64,000 bases of DNA from Polyangiaceae bacterium (GTDB taxonomy: Bacteria; Myxococcota_A; Polyangia; Polyangiales; Polyangiaceae): positions 1-64,000 of the forward strand of contig JADJYE010000002.1 in the NCBI GenBank assembly GCA_016719945.1. The letters run 5' to 3'. The notes below the pieces were generated by a model that worked only from the letters and a program-made list of their open reading frames with translations, did no database searches and had not been told where the DNA came from. Below are positions 1-7,553 of the stretch, one piece after another. The first letter of the stretch is position 1; each line of letters starts with the position of its first letter. The position numbers and the translations under genes were made by a program.

Positions 1-73
1 CTCGCCATTTGCGGCAGATCGCGAAGGTGCCCCGCGAGGTGGGGGCCAAGTCCCCTGTTTTCGGGCCTCAGGG

Positions 74-119
74 TGCGACCCAACCGGGGACAGCGCCGGC
101 AGGTCCCCGGGAGTGTCGC
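74..119. repeat. Hairpin repeat, copy 1
   Basis: A ~46-bp imperfect inverted repeat whose arms begin and end with GCGAC/GTCGC and whose G-rich and C-rich arms flank a GCCGGC-containing loop. It is one of five related hairpins in the window. This one is inverted relative to the copy at 20451-20499, as expected because the whole 1-920 block is an inverted copy of about 19655-20575. It lies downstream of a toxin gene remnant, so a terminator or REP-like role is possible. Confidence 0.6.
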
Positions 120-266
120 GATCAGGGGCGACCTCGCCCCCCCGCGCACCTGGCTCACGCGAACCCCGTGGCATTACCGAGTCAAGGCGCCGGGTTGTGC
201 GTGGCCGCGCAGTTGTTCTTCGAGCTCCGTCCTGTGCGGTCCTGCACCAGAGCGGCGGACGGAAGC

Positions 267-574
267 TCACCCCGGATCGTCAGGGCCCGCTCGCGCCACA
301 CTGTGGATCCCGGTGCTGGTGGAAGACGCCGAGCACGACGACGCGTGACGGCTCGACGATGAAGCCAACGGAATAGGGAAACTGGCGGACCCAGGCGCGA
401 CGGACCGCTCCGTCGATGCATCGAAAGCGAGTGGGAAAGGCGCGATACCATCGAAGGTCGCTCGCGAGCTGAGTCGTGAAACGGTCGCCCAAACCTTGGC
501 TGCTGCTCCTCGTACCAGCGGGCTGCGGCGCGGAGGTCGAGGACCGCGTCGGGCCTGAGGACGGGCTCGCTCAT
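267..574 (-). pseudogene. ParE-family toxin remnant (copy 1)
   Basis: Degenerate copy of the intact RelE/ParE-like toxin at 19993-20301. Reading frames of this stretch still give recognisable pieces (GDRFTTQL, then FRCIDGAVRRAWVRQFPYS), but small indels, for example near the codons for EEQQP and near ATFDGIRAF, move the frame between them. The stop codon position matches the intact copy. The ATG would overlap the end of the antitoxin remnant, as in the intact pair. No functional toxin is expected. Confidence 0.75.
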
Positions 575-821
575 CGAGAGGCGCGGCGATGTGCGACTCC
601 GCGCGGAGCTCGGCCTCGACCTCGGCCCACGGACGAACGTCGGCAGGACCGGCCTCGTGCTCAGCGAGTCGGCGCGAGAGCTCTTCGAGGTGTGACTGAG
701 GCACAGGGACGCCGGCCTCACGCTCGAGGACCCTGTCCCAGAGCGTCCCGATGTAAGCGAGCTGATCACCGACCGGCATGTCGTCGAAGCCGGGAGGCAG
801 GTTGGGCAGCGAGCTGGCCGT
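571..821 (-). pseudogene. Addiction-module antitoxin remnant (copy 1)
   Basis: Inverted, decayed copy of the antitoxin gene at 19745-19996. The start codon is changed: the intact copy reads ATGGCC where this copy reads ACGGCC. One base is missing near the 3' end (GAGTCGCAC here, GAGCTCGCAC there), so the last residues are out of frame and run into toxin sequence. Most of the internal protein (DQLAYIGTLWDRVLERE, VPQSHLEELSRRLAEHE) is still readable. Both members of this pair are therefore inactive. Confidence 0.75.
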
Positions 822-843
822 ATCTGGAATCTAGCAGCCGATA

Positions 844-887
844 GGCTCGACAGAAACCCTGTCCACGGGAGACGCTGAAGGCCGACT
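844..887 (-). repeat. 44-bp dispersed repeat, copy a
   Basis: One of four near-identical 44-bp copies (others at 19339-19382, 19679-19722 and 22326-22369). It contains a GACAG/CTGTC inverted repeat around GGTTT. This copy and the one at 19679 share the AGCGTCTCCC variant. It directly follows a truncated Doc-like toxin start, as does its partner at 19679. Confidence 0.8.
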
Positions 888-1014
888 GAGGGTGATGAAC
901 CTCAAGCGAGGCGCTTGTAGGTATCTGTCCGCCCAAGCCCGGGTAGACCTGGCCAGCGGCTGAGGTCGACTTCCGCCGTGCGGCGCGAGTAACGCGCCGA
1001 CCGGAGGTGTCGCG

Positions 1015-1385
1015 ATGTCGAAGAAGAGGAGCGCGTGGTCGAGCCACGCGCGATGGAGTGAGACGACGGCGCGCGAAGCGCTGAACGCGCTGGCGTCGAG
1101 CGCGCTCCGGGCCCGAGGCGTTCGCACGCCAACATGGCTTCAGCGGTCAGCGGTTGAGGCAATGGAGCAAGCGGCTCGGAGTGCCGTTGCCGCGCCGCCA
1201 ACGGGAGGAGCGTTCAACCGCACTGCTGCCGGTCTTCGTGCGGCAGGCGGAGGCGGTGCCGGTATCGATCGGGGACAGCGGCGCGCTCACGGTGCGTGTC
1301 GGGCGCGCGGTCGTGCAGGTGCGTGAGCCGGAGCAGATCGACGCGGTGTGGCTCGCGCGCTTCGTGAGCCAGGTTGAGGTGTCGC
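1015..1385 (+). pseudogene. IS66 TnpA (OrfA) remnant
   Basis: Starts MSKKRSAWSSHARWSE and, after a frame change near 1095-1150, continues as RQWSKRLGVPLPRRQ and VPVSIGDSGALTVRVGRA. This is the pattern of the short DNA-binding IS66 Orf1 protein, which normally has about 100-150 residues. A tnpB-like start follows immediately at 1386. The frameshift makes it inactive as written. Confidence 0.65.
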
Positions 1386-1795
1386 ATGATCCTCCTGCCC
1401 AGCAGCGTTCGCGTACGTGGCGACGGCCGCCGCGAACCTGCGCAAGTCGTTCGAGGCTCTCGAACGAGGTCCGCTGCGTGCTCGGTGACGACCCACTGTC
1501 GGGTCACGTGTTCCTGTTCCTCAACCGTCGAGGCTGCAGGTGAAGATGCTGGTGTGGACCCGCGGGGGCTTCACCATCGTGCGCAGCGTCTCGAGCGAGG
1601 ACGGTTCACCTTCCCAGAACGAGTCCGCGCTGACGCAGTGCGCGTCGAGATCGATGCTCACGAGCTGGCGATGCTGCTCGAGGGACTGGACCTGCTCGTC
1701 GTCGCCCTCGGCGAGGCGCTGAGCCCCGCGGCGCAAGGCTTCCGAGATCGCGGCCTGACGCGCTCGAAAAGGAGACGAGAACATCGCGCGTGGTC
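1386..1795 (+). pseudogene. IS66 TnpB (Orf2) remnant
   Basis: Begins MILLPSSVRV, the typical start of IS66 Orf2 proteins. The expected continuation is split over three frames: YVATAAANLRKSFEAL, then GDDPLSGHVFLFLNRRG and VKMLVWTRGGF, then LERGRFTFPE and HELAMLLEGLDL. At least two indels separate them. The GHVFLFLNRRG and KMLVWTRGGF motifs are diagnostic of the family. Inactive. Confidence 0.75.
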
Positions 1796-1851
1796 TTGAC
1801 GGATCACGCGCGATGGTTTTGTGTACGGCGCGATGGCGCGCCAAAGCAAGA

Positions 1852-3429
1852 CGATGCGCGGGCGCCCCGGCGACGTGGCCCGCGAGCTGCTCGACGGGGC
1901 CACCATGCCGAGGTGCTCGCGTTGGTCGACAAGCTCGCCGCGAAGAACGAGGAGGCTCGAGCGCATCATCGCGTCCGCGCGCGTCCGGAATCGCTCGGAG
2001 GTCGTCCCTCGGAGCAGCTCGCGCTGATCCTGGAGGAGCTGCGCACCACGGTGGTGGGTGCGAACGAGGCTGAGTCGGAGCAGAGCGCCGCGGACAAGAA
2101 CCTCGACGCCGCCGCTGAGAAGAACGGCAAGCGGACCGAGACGGCCCAAGCCGCCGAAGCAGCCTGCGGTCCGCAGCCTCCGCCGCCGGGACTGCGACGC
2201 GTCGACAACCCGATCGCGCTGCCCGACGACGAGCGCCAGTGCCCCAAGTGCGGCGCAAACCGAAGATGCGTCGACCACGAGACGACCGAGGTGATCGACC
2301 TCGTCCCCGCAGAGGTCATCAGTGCGTGTCGATCGGCGCGAGGTCCTGGCGTGCGAACGCTGCGACGACGCACGCGTGCAGGCCCCCTCGGCGACAAGGT
2401 GGTTGCTGGCGGCGCGTACGGCCTGCGGCCCGTCGCCGATCTCGTGGTGAACAAGTGTTGGTACGGGCTGCCCCTCAACCGGCAGCGCGAGATGCTGACG
2501 CGCCTCGGGCTCGACATGCCGATTTCGTCCATGGGCGACCAGATCCACTGGGCAACCGAGCCTCTCGAGCCCATTTACCGACACCTCATCGGCAAGGCGC
2601 TCACGTCGACCGTGCTCCACATCGACGCGACCTCGCTGCCCGTGAAGGACAAGGACTCCCCGACCGGGCTCACCATCGGCTCGCTGTGGGGCTGCCGTCG
2701 GCGACGAGAGCGCAGTCGTGTTCCTCTACACGCGCTCGGGGCACAAGGTGGGTCAGGTCGAGAGCGAGATCGGCCTGAGACCTTTCTTGCGGCTCGCACA
2801 GGCTTCGTCGTTGCGGATGCAGCGGCCGTTTTCGACGCGAGCTTCCAGCGCGAAGACCTCATCGAGGTCGGCTGCAACATGCATGGGCGCCGCTACTTCG
2901 TGAAGGCGCTCGACGCGGGCGACAAGCGAGCCGCGCACCTGATCGCAGCCTTTCGAGCCCTCTACGACGTCGAAGCGGACGCGCGAGCGCTCGATGACGA
3001 CGCGCGGCTCGCGCTGCGACAGAGCCGCTCGCGTCCCATCTATGACGAGCTCGTCCGCTGGTGTCGAACGTACCGAGCCCACCGAGCCGCCAAGCTCGCT
3101 CCTCGGCAAGGCGATCGGCTACCTCCTAAACCATCAGCTCGCGCTGACGCGCTTCCTCGACGATGGGCGTCTCCCCATCGACAACGGCATCATCGAACGC
3201 CTCCATCGTCGCCCCCGCCGTCGGTCGACGGAACTACCTCTTCGCCGGATCGCATGAGGGCGCGAAGCGAGCAGCCATTGCGTACTCGCTCTGCGCGACC
3301 TGCAACTTGCTCGAGATCGACCCCGTCGCCTACCTGGCCGACGTGCTCCCTGCGCTCGCCCGAGGCGTCGCCATCGCCGAGATCCGGGCCCTCACGCCCG
3401 CGTCGTGGAAGGACCGTAAACAAGCCTGA
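1852..3429 (+). pseudogene. IS66 TnpC transposase remnant
   Basis: Pieces of an IS66 DDE transposase occur in order but in different frames: the coiled N-terminal segment (EVLALVDKLAAKNEE), a zinc-finger start (CPKCGANRRCVDHETTEV), the catalytic region (TSTVLHIDATSLPVKD, with the first Asp), GCNMHGRRYFVKAL, then GYLLNHQLALTRFLDDGRL with PIDNGIIER, and the C-terminal NYLFAGSHEGAKRAA. Several frameshifts separate them. The segment order and spacing match a full-length gene that has decayed. Confidence 0.85.
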
Positions 3430-3496
3430 CCAGGAGCGACCGGGCGACTACGTGACGCGGCGCCACGAATCTACCCGGGCTTGAGCGGACAGGTAC

Positions 3497-3647
3497 TGAA
3501 CACCGCGAACGTGACCTCGACCTCGGACACGGTTCGAATTGGTTGCAGGCGCGTCCACCTCTGCCGACGGCTTGAGCCTTCGGCCATCGCTCGCTCATCG
3601 GCCCTACTGCACTCCGTCCAGCGCGCTGGACTCCGTGCAGCACGGGG
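3497..3647 (-). pseudogene. Left-end segment of an ssrA element (relic A)
   Basis: Read on the minus strand from the attachment core, this segment encodes SPRAARSPARWTECSRADER and then AMAEGSSRRQRWTRLQP. It matches the start of the left-end segments at 25824-26109 and 28901-29191. It continues in the same frame as the recombinase C-terminal remnant at 3669-3808. The IS66 end at 3496 cuts it off before the HTH part. Confidence 0.7.
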
Positions 3648-3667
3648 CGATTCCCTGCGCCTCCACC
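3648..3667 (-). other. ssrA attachment core, inverted relic
   Basis: The minus strand carries GGTGGAGGCGCAGGGAATCG, identical to the 20-bp direct repeats at 25804-25823 and 50103-50122 and to the complement of the tmRNA 3' end. Here it joins a recombinase 3' end on one side to an element left end on the other. That is the arrangement expected of an attP or of a junction between tandem elements, not of attB. Confidence 0.75.
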
Positions 3668-3668
3668 A

Positions 3669-3808
3669 TCGCAATGAGCTCGAACCGTCCTCCGCAACGC
3701 GGAGGAGGTCCAGGCTGTTGAAGCGGCAGCAAGCCTGGAAGTAGGGTCGACCCACTCGCGGCTCCTGCGCGCCAGCGTGACCCGGCCGGTCAGGCGCCTC
3801 GGCGACAG
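3669..3808 (-). pseudogene. Serine recombinase C-terminal remnant
   Basis: The minus strand encodes YFQACCRFNSLDLLRVAE, matching the C-terminal part of the recombinase at 48464-50371, preceded in a shifted frame by RRLTGRVTL (RRLTGPVTL in the intact gene). The rest of the recombinase is absent, because the next sequence is the upstream region of the small membrane protein gene at 3845. It marks the former right end of a related element. Confidence 0.7.
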
Positions 3809-3844
3809 CACGGGTTGCTGCCGAATATCCTCACGCTGCCGAGG

Positions 3845-4195
3845 ATGACAAGACCGCTCGTTCCCCCTGGCCTTCTGATCCTCACGCTCGTCTTGTCGCT
3901 CGTGCTGCCGTGCACGGCGCCGCAGCCTGCCTGCGAGGCGATGGGCGCCATCTTCCCGTGTGAGGATGGTCGGGCGCCGCGCTGTCGAGCCGACAACGTC
4001 TGGCGCACTAGGGGCGATCACAGGATAAAGAACTGGGACGTGACGTGCGGCTACGAGGAGGGCAAGCGCTCGAAGCTCCTCTACATGTACGTGCCGGTTT
4101 GGGCGCTGGGAGGCTCGGTCGTGCTGGTGTTCGCCGCCGCAAGGTTGGTGCGACGGCGACGCGTTCGGCCGTCCCCGCCAAAGGTCTCGTCGTAG
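3845..4195 (+). CDS. Small hypothetical membrane protein
   Basis: A 116-residue protein of unknown function. It starts MTRPLVPPGLLILTLVL, giving a hydrophobic N-terminal segment at about residues 8-22. It then has a Cys-containing hydrophilic domain (CTAPQPACEAM, FPCEDGRAPRC) and a second hydrophobic segment near residues 83-100, followed by a basic tail (RLVRRRRVR). The pattern suggests an envelope protein whose Cys-rich loop lies outside the cytoplasm. I chose ATG 3845 over the upstream ATG at 3815 because similarity with the truncated second copy (25640-25738, minus strand) is strongest from MTRPLV. Both copies sit next to an ssrA attachment core. Confidence 0.6.
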   Translation: MTRPLVPPGLLILTLVLSLVLPCTAPQPACEAMGAIFPCEDGRAPRCRADNVWRTRGDHRIKNWDVTCGYEEGKRSKLLYMYVPVWALGGSVVLVFAAARLVRRRRVRPSPPKVSS

Positions 4196-4282
4196 ACGAG
4201 CAGCTCGCCCCTCCTCCTTGCGGAAGGTCGCCTTGTAGCCATCCTTCGCTCCAGCGCTCCGGGTCGCCCGTATCATCCCGCG

Positions 4283-5263
4283 ATGCTCCATCGATTCAAG
4301 GCGCCGCTCGTGGTGGTCACGACCTTCCTCACCGCCGGCTGCGCTTGCCCCACCGTGCGCACCGTGATCCCGCTCAGCGAGGCTCAGCCGCGCGACCTGG
4401 GGTGGATGGGCAGCGAGCGCGAGCTGCCGCTCGAGGAGTGCAAGAGGCTGTGCGGGTCGACCGGGAAGCTGACAGGGTGTCGGGTTCACCCGATGCGCAG
4501 CGGCGAGCAACCGGGGAACAGCGGGCCGACGGGCCGGGCGCTGGTGTGCGACCAGATCTCGAGCTGCCCAGGTGGGCGCGCGCCGAGCGAGGTCGACCTG
4601 AGCGCGCCGCTGCGAGGGCCCAGCCACGAGGCGGTGTTCTGGGCCGCGGTCGCGCGTATGGAGGCGGTGAGCGTGGGCTCGTTCCTGCGGCTTGCTCGGG
4701 AGCTCGCGGCGCATGGAGCCCCTGTCGCGATGATTCACCGGGCCGCGCGCGCGGCCGAGGAGGAGCGGCGACACGCGCAGCTGACGGCCAGGCTCGCCGC
4801 GCAGCTCGGCGCGGAGCTGCCCGAGGTGCCGGAGGTCTCGCTCGAGGTGCGCGAGCTGGACGCGGTGGCGCTCGAGAACGAGGTCGAGGGCTGCGTGCGC
4901 GAGCGTTGGTCGGCCGCGATCGTCGGGCACCAGGCGGCGGGCGCTCCGCACCTCGCGCCGATCGCGCGCGACGAGGCAGAGCACGCTCAGCTCTCGCAGC
5001 AGGTCTCGAGCTGGGCGCGCTCGGCGCTGGGCGCCGCTGGGGCGCGCCGGCTGACCAGCGCGGGGGACGAGGCGCGCGAGCAGCTCCTCGCCGAGCTCGC
5101 GGCACGGGGCGACGCGGCGTTCGAGCGTGGGCTCGGTTTGCCGACCGCCGAGCGCGCGCACGACCTCGCTCTCGCCGTCCTGCGGGGCCGTGCGGGCGGG
5201 GCTCGACCCAGCCCCTGGCTCGCGGCGACTGGGCGGCTTCTCGACGTCGGCCACGTCGCGTAG
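4283..5263 (+). CDS. Ferritin-like domain lipoprotein
   Basis: A 326-residue protein with a signal peptide ending in a lipobox (FLTAGC, Cys about residue 20), so an envelope lipoprotein is predicted. After a Cys-containing linker, residues of about 120-290 are helical and carry spaced acidic/His motifs typical of ferritin-like four-helix folds: FWAAVARMEAVSVGSF, AEEERRHAQ, LENEVEGCVRERW and RDEAEHAQ. Those residues could bind a di-metal centre. The role is unproven; iron storage, redox or only a structural fold are all possible. It lies 10 nt upstream of the thioredoxin-fold lipoprotein gene on the same strand, so co-expression is likely. Confidence 0.65.
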   Translation: MLHRFKAPLVVVTTFLTAGCACPTVRTVIPLSEAQPRDLGWMGSERELPLEECKRLCGSTGKLTGCRVHPMRSGEQPGNSGPTGRALVCDQISSCPGGRAPSEVDLSAPLRGPSHEAVFWAAVARMEAVSVGSFLRLARELAAHGAPVAMIHRAARAAEEERRHAQLTARLAAQLGAELPEVPEVSLEVRELDAVALENEVEGCVRERWSAAIVGHQAAGAPHLAPIARDEAEHAQLSQQVSSWARSALGAAGARRLTSAGDEAREQLLAELAARGDAAFERGLGLPTAERAHDLALAVLRGRAGGARPSPWLAATGRLLDVGHVA

Positions 5264-5273
5264 TTTACCGGCC

Positions 5274-6848
5274 ATGTCGCCCCGACCGCTCGGCCTCGCC
5301 GCTCTGCTGTTCGCTGCAGCGTGCGCCTCCTCCGCCCCCCGCGAGGAGGCGCCCGCGCCTGTCGGGAGCGCGGTCGTCAGCCCAGCGCCGGCGGGCGAGC
5401 CCACCCTCGCGATCCAGCCTGTCGCGGTCGAGCTGTGGGCGATGAGCCAGTGCCCTTATGCCGCGTCGTTCGAGGAGACGCTGAGCGGCGTGGTGGCGAG
5501 CCTTGGCCCGTCGGTGACGCTCAAGGTGGGCTTCATCGGCGAGGTCGAGAGCGGCGAGCTCGTGTCCATGCACGGGCCAGACGAGGTCACCGGGGACCTC
5601 GCGCAGATCTGCGCGCAGAAACACTCGAGCCGCTGGCTCGAGCTCATCCGCTGCCAGAACCAGGACCCGGACCAGGTCGCGACGAGCTGGGAGGGCTGCG
5701 CGCTCAAGCTCGGGATGCCCGTGGACGCGATCGCACGGTGTCTGAATGGCGACGAGGGGAAGGCGTTGCTCACGGCGTCGTTCGAGGACGCGAAGCGCCG
5801 GAAGATCACCGGCTCCCCCACCTTGCTCATCGCCCACAAGAAGTACGCGGGCCCTCGCCAGGCCGAGAGCGTGACGCGCGCCATTTGCGACGCTTACCCC
5901 GCCGAGAAGGCGCCGCTGTGCGCGGCCATCCCGCCTGCCCCCGAGGTCAAGGTCACCCTCCTGGAGGACGCGCGCTGCAGCGAGTGCAGGCAAGATCTCG
6001 ACGAGTCGCTGCGCTCGAGGATCGACAACCCCGTGATCACCAGGCTCGACTATGGGACCCCGAGCGGGCGCGCTCTGTACGAGGCGATCGGTGGCGGCTC
6101 GCTGCCTGCGTTCGTCTTCGACGCGTCGCTGGTCAAGGACCCCGCCGCCGCGTACACGTTCCGCAAAGGTCGCACGGTGGCCGACCGCCACGTCGTGGAG
6201 AGCGGACAGTTCGAGCCGCGCTGCGCCGATCCGGGCGGGTGCGACCTCGACATGTGCAAGCCGATGCTCTCGTGTCGCAAGGAGACGCCCAAGAAGGTCG
6301 AGCTGTTCACGATGTCGAAGTGCCCGTTCTGCGCGGAGGCCATCCAGGCGCTGCCGGAGGTGCTCGACAACTTCAAGAAGGCAGGCGCGAGCGTCGACCT
6401 GTCGATCCATTTCATCGGCTCGGTCGACGACAGCGGCAAGCTCGACTCGATGCGCGGCGAGCCGGAGGTGGCCGAAGACCTACGCCAGGCGTGCGCGATC
6501 GAGCACTACCCGAAGGGCCGCAAATATCTCGACTACCTGGTGTGCCGCGCGAAGACCTACAAGAGCGACGACTGGCGCGTCTGCACCGGCAAGAAGCTGG
6601 GCATCGACGCCGACGTTCTGTCGAAATGCGCCGAGGGCAAGCAGGGGGTCGAGCTGCTGGAGGCTTCGTTTACGTACTCGAAGCGCTCCGGCGTCCGCGC
6701 CTCGCCGACGTTCTTGATCAACGACCAGCACAAGCGCAACGCGCGCTACGCCGAGCCCATCAAGAAGCTCATCTGTGAGCACAACAAGCTCGCCGGCTGC
6801 GACAAACAGCTGAGCGAGCCGCCGCCCAAGACTCTGCCGGCTCCCTGA
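5274..6848 (+). CDS. Lipoprotein with repeated thioredoxin-fold (GILT/DsbA-like) domains
   Basis: A 524-residue protein with a lipoprotein signal (ALLFAAACAS). Two long homologous domains follow, about residues 45-225 and 340-510. Both start with ELxxMSxCPxx and contain an FIGxVxxSGxLxSMxGxxEV segment and a late SPTxLI segment, like gamma-interferon-inducible thiol reductase and DsbA folds. Domain 1 has CPYA and so lacks the second active-site Cys. Domain 2 has CPFC. A shorter module between them carries CSEC near residue 238. A periplasmic or surface thiol-disulfide function is likely. ATG 5274 was chosen because it gives a clean signal peptide; the open frame extends further upstream without one. 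Confidence 0.75.
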   Translation: MSPRPLGLAALLFAAACASSAPREEAPAPVGSAVVSPAPAGEPTLAIQPVAVELWAMSQCPYAASFEETLSGVVASLGPSVTLKVGFIGEVESGELVSMHGPDEVTGDLAQICAQKHSSRWLELIRCQNQDPDQVATSWEGCALKLGMPVDAIARCLNGDEGKALLTASFEDAKRRKITGSPTLLIAHKKYAGPRQAESVTRAICDAYPAEKAPLCAAIPPAPEVKVTLLEDARCSECRQDLDESLRSRIDNPVITRLDYGTPSGRALYEAIGGGSLPAFVFDASLVKDPAAAYTFRKGRTVADRHVVESGQFEPRCADPGGCDLDMCKPMLSCRKETPKKVELFTMSKCPFCAEAIQALPEVLDNFKKAGASVDLSIHFIGSVDDSGKLDSMRGEPEVAEDLRQACAIEHYPKGRKYLDYLVCRAKTYKSDDWRVCTGKKLGIDADVLSKCAEGKQGVELLEASFTYSKRSGVRASPTFLINDQHKRNARYAEPIKKLICEHNKLAGCDKQLSEPPPKTLPAP

Positions 6849-6888
6849 ATCGCTCGCCGCCGGGGCGCCGCCGCGTGGTGCCCGTCGC

Positions 6889-7476
6889 CTATTGGCCCCA
6901 GACGATCAGCGTGGGCGTCTCCGCGGCTGGGGGCAGCTTGCCGGGCAGCCGCACCTCGAGCTCGATCCCACGCACCCTGCTCACCTCGGCCGGCACGACG
7001 ACGATTCGGGCGGGGCTCTGGCTCGAGTAGGCGAGCGAGGCTGGGAGCGCGACGGCGGCCCCTGCCTCGGTCGAGAGCTTCAGACCCTCGAGGCTCAGCG
7101 TGCGGGGCGACATGTTGAGCTCAGTCCAGGCGATCTGGAGCAGGAGCTGGCGCGGATCCGTGACCTTCGCTGCCAGCGGGATCGAGAGCGGGCAGGGGCA
7201 GGGCTCCACGAACATGGGGTCCTTGACTCCCGCGCGCGCCGCGACAGCCGCACGGTCCCACGCGAGCGCGCGCCCAAGCTCGCTCCACCCCCGCGCCGCG
7301 TAGTCCTCCTGGGGCCACGGCACCGGGAAGACCCCACGCCAGCAGGCGGGCAAGAGCGCGAGCCCGGCGCCCACCAGCAGGCCTCGTCTCCCGAGGCGTT
7401 GCGCCGGAGAGCCGGACACCGACCGCACGTCGCCGCTCTCGCCGCCTCGAACCGTCGACTGGCTCACGTCAAGCAC
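6889..7476 (-). CDS. Hypothetical exported protein
   Basis: A 195-residue protein I do not recognise. Residues about 28-46 (RRGLLVGAGLALLPAC) look like a Tat-type or lipoprotein signal, with a twin Arg followed by a hydrophobic stretch and a Cys. The rest is a soluble domain with a CPCPLSIPL motif and a beta-rich C-terminus. It is transcribed convergently with the thioredoxin-fold lipoprotein gene and could be its downstream neighbour in an envelope context. The true start may be internal, just before the signal. Confidence 0.5.
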   Translation of the reverse strand: MLDVSQSTVRGGESGDVRSVSGSPAQRLGRRGLLVGAGLALLPACWRGVFPVPWPQEDYAARGWSELGRALAWDRAAVAARAGVKDPMFVEPCPCPLSIPLAAKVTDPRQLLLQIAWTELNMSPRTLSLEGLKLSTEAGAAVALPASLAYSSQSPARIVVVPAEVSRVRGIELEVRLPGKLPPAAETPTLIVWGQ

Positions 7477-7553
7477 GCTAACGAGTGGGCAGCGCCGCCG
7501 TCAACGACCTCATGGTTGACTCGTCCAATGGGGAACGCCAAGTCAGCTGGCGC

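Larger units (their letters stand above)
921..3496 (+). mobile_element. Degenerate IS66-family insertion sequence
   Basis: The element is bounded by 26-bp terminal inverted repeats at 921-946 and 3471-3496 that match at 24 of 26 positions. Inside are remnants of the three IS66 genes in the standard order (tnpA, tnpB, tnpC), all on the plus strand and all frameshifted. The eight bases outside each end differ (GCTTGTAG and TGAACACC), so no target duplication is visible. The left flank is the inverted TA block and the right flank is an ssrA attachment relic, which implies rearrangement after or during insertion. Confidence 0.85.

Noticed and set aside
921..3496. Target-site duplication of the IS66 element
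   Set aside because: The 8-bp flanks (GCTTGTAG and TGAACACC) do not match.
3392..5404. Very long minus-strand frame opposite the ferritin-like and thioredoxin-fold genes
   Set aside because: Arg/Ala-rich antisense shadow of high-GC genes with no domain signature. The plus-strand genes have clear signals and motifs.
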